In this document: positions 59,684 through 64,000 of the stretch, piece after piece
Layout: each line of letters opens with the position of its first letter
Numbering within the stretch: position 1 is the first letter of the stretch
NCBI GenBank assembly: GCA_905234455.1
Contig: CAJOIH010000009.1
Span: 21,909 to 85,908, forward strand
DNA from: an uncultured Bacteroidales bacterium
GTDB lineage: Bacteria; Bacteroidota; Bacteroidia; Bacteroidales; F082
DNA: 64,000 nucleotides
Direction of reading: 5' to 3'
The notes under the pieces: generated by a model
Told to the model about the DNA's origin: nothing
Databases searched by the model: none
What the model saw: the letters and a program-made list of their open reading frames with translations, nothing else
Made by a program: the position numbers and the translations under genes

Positions 59684-60424
59684 ATGAAAAAACAATACAA
59701 GGTTATAATTGCCATAATGCTAATGGTGACGGTAATCATGACCGCATGTGTTCCAGAAAATGATCCGAACAACAATGGGAATGATAACGGTGGCGGCAAT
59801 AACAGTGGGGGCAACGGCACTTTCAACGGCCATGAGTATGTTGACCTCGGCTTGCCAAGTGGCACCTTGTGGGCTACATGTAATGTGGGAGCCAACACTC
59901 CTGAAGAATATGGCGATTATTTTGCCTGGGGCGAGACTCAACCAAAAGATTATTATTTTTGGAGTAATTACAAATATAGCGATGAAATAGAATATTATGG
60001 ACTTATTAAATATTGTAACGATCCTGGATACGGTTATGACCTCTTTACAGACACCTTAATCGTCTTACAACCAGATGATGATGCCGCTTTTGATAACTGG
60101 GGTAGCGATTGGTGTACGCCAACTCCTGATCAGTGGATGGAACTAATTAACAATACCGAAGAACGGTGGGATAATGGAGTACTTTGTTTCGTTGCGAGTA
60201 ACGGCAATAGTATTATTTTGCCAGCGGCTGGTTTTTACAAGGAAGACAGAGTCATGGACGCTGGCCGTTGGGTTCATTACTGGTCGAATTCGCTCCGTGT
60301 TGAAGTTCCAGCCGATGCGCTTTATTTTGTTTATGGAACATATGGGTCGGGATGGCAATATGAGATTAGCTACTCGTCTCGATGCTTTGGTTGTCCTGTT
60401 CGCCCAGTATGTGTTTCAAAATAA
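59684..60424 (+). CDS. FISUMP-type lipoprotein
   Basis: A 246-residue lipoprotein (signal VTVIMTACVP) with an Asn/Gly-rich tether (NPNNNGNDNGGGNNSGG in part) and a FISUMP-like domain: HEYVDLGLPSGTLWATCNVG, YGDYFAWGETQPKDYYFWS and WCTPTPDQWMELINN. Such proteins are abundant in gut Bacteroidales and sit at the cell surface; their ligands are unknown. Base composition is more AT-rich than the housekeeping neighbours, like the adjacent toxin-antitoxin pair. Confidence 0.85.
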   Translation: MKKQYKVIIAIMLMVTVIMTACVPENDPNNNGNDNGGGNNSGGNGTFNGHEYVDLGLPSGTLWATCNVGANTPEEYGDYFAWGETQPKDYYFWSNYKYSDEIEYYGLIKYCNDPGYGYDLFTDTLIVLQPDDDAAFDNWGSDWCTPTPDQWMELINNTEERWDNGVLCFVASNGNSIILPAAGFYKEDRVMDAGRWVHYWSNSLRVEVPADALYFVYGTYGSGWQYEISYSSRCFGCPVRPVCVSK

Positions 60425-60442
60425 GCTCAACCTATTGTAACT

Positions 60443-60474
60443 AAAAAAGCCCCCCGGTGACGGGGGGCTTTTTT
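60443..60474. terminator. Bidirectional rho-independent terminator
   Basis: AGCCCCCCG, loop GTGA, CGGGGGGCT, flanked by A6 and T6. It serves the FISUMP gene on the plus strand and rpoD on the minus strand. Confidence 0.93.
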
Positions 60475-60489
60475 AAAAAACCAAAGATT

Positions 60490-61353
60490 TTAACCGAGAT
60501 AACTCTTAAGGATCTTGCTTCTGCTCGTGTGTTTCAACCTACGAATAGCCTTTTCCTTAATCTGACGCACACGTTCACGCGTCAAGTCAAACTTTTCACC
60601 GATCTCCTCGAGGGTCATCGGGTGGCTGCCGTTGAGTCCGAAGTAAAGTCGGACTACATCGGCCTCACGCGGTGTCAGCGTGGAGATGGCTCGGTCAATT
60701 TCCTTGCGTAACGACTCGTACAGAAGCTCTGTCTCCGGGGTGGGCGCCTCTTCGCTTTTCAAGACGTCGTACATGGTGTTGTCCTCGTCCTGGATCAGCG
60801 GGGCGTCCATCGAGATGTGACGTCCGGCGTTCTTCATCGACTCTTTCACCTCTGCCTCCGTGATCTCCAGGACCTCGGCAATCTCCTCTGCATTGGGTTC
60901 ACGCTCATACTCTTGCTCCAGCTTGGCGTAAGCTTTGTTGATTTTGTTGATGGAACCGATTTTGTTCAGAGGAAGACGGACAATACGCGATTGTTCGGCC
61001 AAAGCCTGCAGAATGGATTGGCGAATCCACCACACGGCATACGAGATGAATTTGAAACCTCTGGTCTCGTCGAAACGTTGTGCGGCTTTTATCAGCCCCA
61101 GGTTACCTTCGTTGATTAAGTCGGGAAGACTAAGGCCCTGGTTCTGATACTGTTTTGATACGGAGACGACGAAGCGCAGGTTGGCTTTGGTAAGCTTCTC
61201 CAATGCCACTTTGTCGCCTTGCTTGATACGTTGCGCCAACTCCACCTCTTCTTCGGCGGAAATCAGTTCAACCTTACCAATCTCTTGCAGGTACTTGTCG
61301 AGAGACGCGGTCTCACGGTTCGTGACCTGCTTCGTAATCTTTAACTGCCTCAT
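60490..61353 (-). CDS. rpoD: Primary RNA polymerase sigma factor RpoD (sigma-A)
   Basis: A 287-residue sigma-70 factor that directs RNA polymerase to housekeeping promoters, here the TAnnTTTG type. Region 1.2 is [20 protein letters not shown]. Region 2 is [20 protein letters not shown] through [18 protein letters not shown]. Region 3 is [20 protein letters not shown], and region 4 is [20 protein letters not shown]. Region 1.1 is absent, as in other Bacteroidota RpoD proteins. Confidence 0.97.
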   Translation of the reverse strand: MRQLKITKQVTNRETASLDKYLQEIGKVELISAEEEVELAQRIKQGDKVALEKLTKANLRFVVSVSKQYQNQGLSLPDLINEGNLGLIKAAQRFDETRGFKFISYAVWWIRQSILQALAEQSRIVRLPLNKIGSINKINKAYAKLEQEYEREPNAEEIAEVLEITEAEVKESMKNAGRHISMDAPLIQDEDNTMYDVLKSEEAPTPETELLYESLRKEIDRAISTLTPREADVVRLYFGLNGSHPMTLEEIGEKFDLTRERVRQIKEKAIRRLKHTSRSKILKSYLG

Positions 61354-61361
61354 TTATAAAA

Positions 61362-61377
61362 TTTTGGTTAACCAAAA
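61362..61377. promoter_or_regulatory. 16-bp perfect palindrome between pnp and rpoD
   Basis: TTTTGGTTAACCAAAA ends 8 bp before the rpoD start codon. It could be an operator or a weak RNA hairpin near the ribosome entry site. It occupies most of the 27-bp gap. Confidence 0.5.
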
Positions 61378-61380
61378 AAA

Positions 61381-63660
61381 TTAGTTCTTGTGGTTGTTGC
61401 CACCGTTACCGTTGCCGTGGCCGTGACCGCCGTGGCCGCCGCCACGATTGCCTCCGCGGTTCCCGCCATTGCCATGGCCGCCGCCTTCGCCCTTGTTAGG
61501 ACGGGGACCGTTGCCGCCTTTCTTCTCCACATAGCCTTCCGGCTTGGGGAGGAGCTCCCTGCGGGAGAGTCGGAGCTTGCCGGTCTTGGTGTCGATCTCA
61601 ATCAACTTGACGTCGATCTCGTCGCCTTCCTTCAAGCCGGTTTGTTCCATGGTCTCGAAACGCTCCCAGGCGATCTCCGAGATGTGCAGCAGGCCGTCCT
61701 TGTTGGGCAGGATCTCCACAAAGGCGCCGAAGGCCATGATGGAGACGATCTTGCCGTGGTAGACTTCACCCACCTCAGGCACAGCGACGATGGCTTTGAT
61801 CTTGGCCTTGCAGGCTTCGATGTCGGCCTTGTTCTGCGAAGCGATCTCCACGATGCCCTTCTCTTCGTCCTCGGTGATGGTGATGACGGTGTTCGTGACC
61901 TTCTGGAGTTCTTGGATGACCTTGCCACCGGGGCCGATGACGGCGCCGATGAAGTCTTTCGGGATGAACATCTTCTCGATGCGAGGAACGATCTCCTTGT
62001 AGTCGGCACGGGGCTCGCTGATGGTCTTGGCCATCTCGTCGAGGATGTGCAGGCGGCCTTGACGGGCCTGTTCGAGGGCTTCGGTGAGGACCTCGTAGCT
62101 GAGGCCGTCGACCTTGATGTCCATCTGGCAGGCGGTGATGCCGTCGCGAGTGCCGGTGACCTTGAAGTCCATGTCGCCGAGGTGGTCCTCATCGCCGAGG
62201 ATGTCGGTCAGGATGGCGTATTTGCCGGTCTCGCTGTCTGAGATCATGCCCATGGCCACGCCGGCCACGGGCTTGCGCATCGGCACGCCGGCGTCCATCA
62301 GGGCCATGCAGCCACCGCACACGGAGGCCATGGAGGAGGAGCCGTTCGATTCGAGGATGTCGCTCACGATACGGACCGTGTAAGGCATGGTCTCGTCGTG
62401 GGGCACCATGGATTTCAGTGCTCTTTCAGCCAGGTTGCCGTGACCGATCTCACGACGGCTGGTGCTGCGGGCGGCTTTGGCCTCGCCGGTGGCGAAGCCG
62501 GGGAAGTTGTAGTGCAGGGTGAAGTTCTTGGTGCCTTCCACCACGGCGCCGTCGATGGTCTGCTCGTCGAGCTTGGTGCCGAGGGTGACGGTCACCAAAG
62601 CCTGGGTCTCGCCGCGGGTGAACACGGCCGAGCCGTGGGCTGAGGGCAGGATGTCGACTTCGGTCCATATGGGACGCACCTGGTTGAGTTGACGGCCGTC
62701 GAGGCGGACGCGCTTGTCGAGCACGGCGTTGCGCACGGCGGAACGTTGCACGTCGTGGAAATAGCGAGCGGCCAGAGGCTTCACGGTCTCGAGCTCTTCT
62801 TCGGTGTATTTTTCAAGGTATTTGTCGAGGATGCCGTTGAACGTGTCCTCGCGGAGGTGCTTGTCGGCGCAGCCCGACAGGGCGAAGTCGTAGCAAGCCT
62901 GGTAGCAGTTTTCCTGCACTTCGGCGCGGAGGGTCTCGTCGTTGACCTCGTGGCAGTATTCCCGTTTGGCCTTGCCGACCTTCTCCATGAGTTCGATCTG
63001 GGCCTGGCATTGGATCTTGATGGCCTCGTGGGCGGCTTTCAGGGCGCCGAGCATCTCCTCTTCGGAGACCTCCTTGCATTCGCCTTCCACCATGCAGATG
63101 TCCTGCATCGAGGCGGCCACCATCAGCTCGAGGCGGGCTTGTTCCTGCTGCTCGAAGGTGGGGTTGATGACGTATTCGTCACCGATGAGGGCGACGCGGC
63201 ACTCCGAGATGGGGCCGTGGAACGGGATGTCGGACACGCTGATGGCGGCGGAGGCGGCCAGGGCGGCGAGGGCATCGGGAGCCACGTTCTTCTCGGCGGA
63301 GAGCAGGTTCACCTGCACGATGGTCTCGGCATGATAGTCATCCGGGAACAAGGGGCGCAGGGCGCGGTCGATCAGGCGGGAGATGAGCACCTCGTAGTCG
63401 GAGGGCTTGGCTTCGCGCTTGAAGAAGCCACCGGGGAACTTGCCGGCGGCGTAGTATTTTTCACGGTAGTCGACTGACAGCGGGAAGAAGTCCGTTTCCG
63501 GGGCGACTTCAGTGGCTGAGCAGACGGTGGCAAGGAGGACGGTGTCGCCGCTGCGGAGCAGGGCAGAACCGTCGGCCTGCTTGGCATAACGGCCGGTGTT
63601 GATGCTGATTTCCTGACCGTTAGGCATCTTTATGATTTGAGTAATTCCTTCTGGACCCAT
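61381..63660 (-). CDS. pnp: Polyribonucleotide nucleotidyltransferase
   Basis: A 759-residue phosphorolytic 3'-5' exoribonuclease, a core enzyme of RNA decay. Start [20 protein letters not shown]. Two RNase PH domains ([40 protein letters not shown] and [20 protein letters not shown]) are followed by KH ([20 protein letters not shown]) and S1 ([20 protein letters not shown]) domains. It ends in an unusual Gly/Asn/His/Arg-rich tail (about 715-759). It lies downstream of rpsO, the usual pairing. Confidence 0.97.
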   Translation of the reverse strand: MGPEGITQIIKMPNGQEISINTGRYAKQADGSALLRSGDTVLLATVCSATEVAPETDFFPLSVDYREKYYAAGKFPGGFFKREAKPSDYEVLISRLIDRALRPLFPDDYHAETIVQVNLLSAEKNVAPDALAALAASAAISVSDIPFHGPISECRVALIGDEYVINPTFEQQEQARLELMVAASMQDICMVEGECKEVSEEEMLGALKAAHEAIKIQCQAQIELMEKVGKAKREYCHEVNDETLRAEVQENCYQACYDFALSGCADKHLREDTFNGILDKYLEKYTEEELETVKPLAARYFHDVQRSAVRNAVLDKRVRLDGRQLNQVRPIWTEVDILPSAHGSAVFTRGETQALVTVTLGTKLDEQTIDGAVVEGTKNFTLHYNFPGFATGEAKAARSTSRREIGHGNLAERALKSMVPHDETMPYTVRIVSDILESNGSSSMASVCGGCMALMDAGVPMRKPVAGVAMGMISDSETGKYAILTDILGDEDHLGDMDFKVTGTRDGITACQMDIKVDGLSYEVLTEALEQARQGRLHILDEMAKTISEPRADYKEIVPRIEKMFIPKDFIGAVIGPGGKVIQELQKVTNTVITITEDEEKGIVEIASQNKADIEACKAKIKAIVAVPEVGEVYHGKIVSIMAFGAFVEILPNKDGLLHISEIAWERFETMEQTGLKEGDEIDVKLIEIDTKTGKLRLSRRELLPKPEGYVEKKGGNGPRPNKGEGGGHGNGGNRGGNRGGGHGGHGHGNGNGGNNHKN

Positions 63661-63695
63661 AATTTCTTGACGTTTTTGATGTGGACTTTTTAAAT

Positions 63696-63731
63696 AGCAA
63701 AAGAAAGGCAATAGGGTCTATTGCCTTTCTT
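63696..63731 (-). terminator. Hairpin terminator or attenuator after rpsO
   Basis: AAGAAAGGCAATA and its exact complement (63701-63713 and 63719-63731) with a 5-nt loop, followed on the minus strand by TTTTGC. pnp starts 36 bp beyond the hairpin, so partial read-through or processing may set pnp levels. Confidence 0.8.
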
Positions 63732-63759
63732 GAATCCGCTTAGGCAGCGTGAAAGCGTT

Positions 63760-64000
63760 TTACTTTCTGATGCCCAATTCCTTGATGATGGCGCGGTATC
63801 TTTCGATGTCAGTTCTCTTTAAATAATCGAGAAGTTTTCTTCTCTTACCTACTAAACGAACCAACGCGCGCTTGGCCGCCACATCCTTGTGATGCTCTTT
63901 TGTTTGTTCAGTCAAATGCTTGATTCTGTAGGTGAACAAAGCAATCTGACCTTCTGCTGAACCAGTATCGGCAGCGCTCTTGCCGTATTGGCTGAAAATC
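63760..64000 (-). CDS. rpsO: 30S ribosomal protein S15, 5' end cut by window edge
   Basis: The last 80 residues of S15 are visible: IFSQYGKSAADTGSAEGQIA, LFTYRIKHLTEQTKEHHKD, RALVRLVGKRRKLLDYLKR and YRAIIKELGIRK. S15 binds the central domain of 16S rRNA early in small-subunit assembly. The few N-terminal residues lie outside the window. rpsO next to pnp is a widely conserved order. Confidence 0.97.
   Translation of the reverse strand, partial: IFSQYGKSAADTGSAEGQIALFTYRIKHLTEQTKEHHKDVAAKRALVRLVGKRRKLLDYLKRTDIERYRAIIKELGIRK

Overview
The window comes from a Bacteroidales (phylum Bacteroidota) chromosome, probably an anaerobic host- or gut-associated lineage. Four things point there. Upstream of many genes there is a -7 box of the form TAnnTTTG, the Bacteroidota sigma-A type, and Shine-Dalgarno sequences are not evident. 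Several secreted proteins end in type IX secretion (T9SS) sorting domains. Family-typical genes are present: fused SecDF, GWxTD protein, DUF4290, DUF5074 surface propeller, FISUMP lipoprotein and a 287-residue RpoD. An [FeFe]-hydrogenase maturase (HydE) and an EtfBA/acyl-CoA dehydrogenase operon suit anaerobic life. I cannot name the genus.

Layout. 1-7.3 kb (minus): purM (cut by the edge), an OmpA/TPR/propeller protein resembling T9SS protein PorE, and a gingipain-like C25 protease. 7.4-10.5 kb: secDF. 10.6-18.9 kb (minus): ABC exporter pair, dnaJ, grpE, murA, DUF4290 and a UvrD-type helicase. 18.9-24.5 kb: SprT-like protein, a CobW GTPase with a histidine-rich loop, a T9SS cargo protein, an acyl-ACP thioesterase coupled to hydE, and a small DUF4160/DUF2442-HTH pair. 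24.6-28.8 kb (plus): etfB-etfA-acyl-CoA dehydrogenase and a LolA-like protein. 28.8-33.6 kb: an internally duplicated lipoprotein of unknown function, a C10 protease with a T9SS signal, and a YhcC-type radical SAM protein. 33.7-34.1 kb: a dense nested inverted-repeat element directly abutting two serine tRNA genes. 34.2-39.0 kb: GWxTD protein, lipid A type acyltransferase, glycosyltransferase, aroQ and an Fe-S aldo/keto reductase.

39.0-42.9 kb is the most notable part. A cobalamin riboswitch leads an operon for a T9SS-exported protein with two copies of an unfamiliar domain, a BtuG-like surface propeller lipoprotein, a small cysteine-rich protein and a BtuF-like binding lipoprotein. No TonB receptor (BtuB) or BtuCD is in the window. 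This looks like a surface B12 capture system in which the first protein is a new candidate component.

42.9-64 kb: tatC, a RecB/AddA-type helicase-nuclease, tamB, tsaD, an unknown secreted protein, a FeoA-FeoB fusion with a 51-residue FeoB-associated Cys-rich protein, pepD, rpe, a ParE-type toxin-antitoxin pair, a FISUMP lipoprotein, rpoD, pnp and rpsO (cut by the edge). Two large hairpins sharing the same loop sequence flank pepD and look like members of one palindromic repeat family.

Everything here was read by eye. Family names rest on motifs and domain order, not on database searches.
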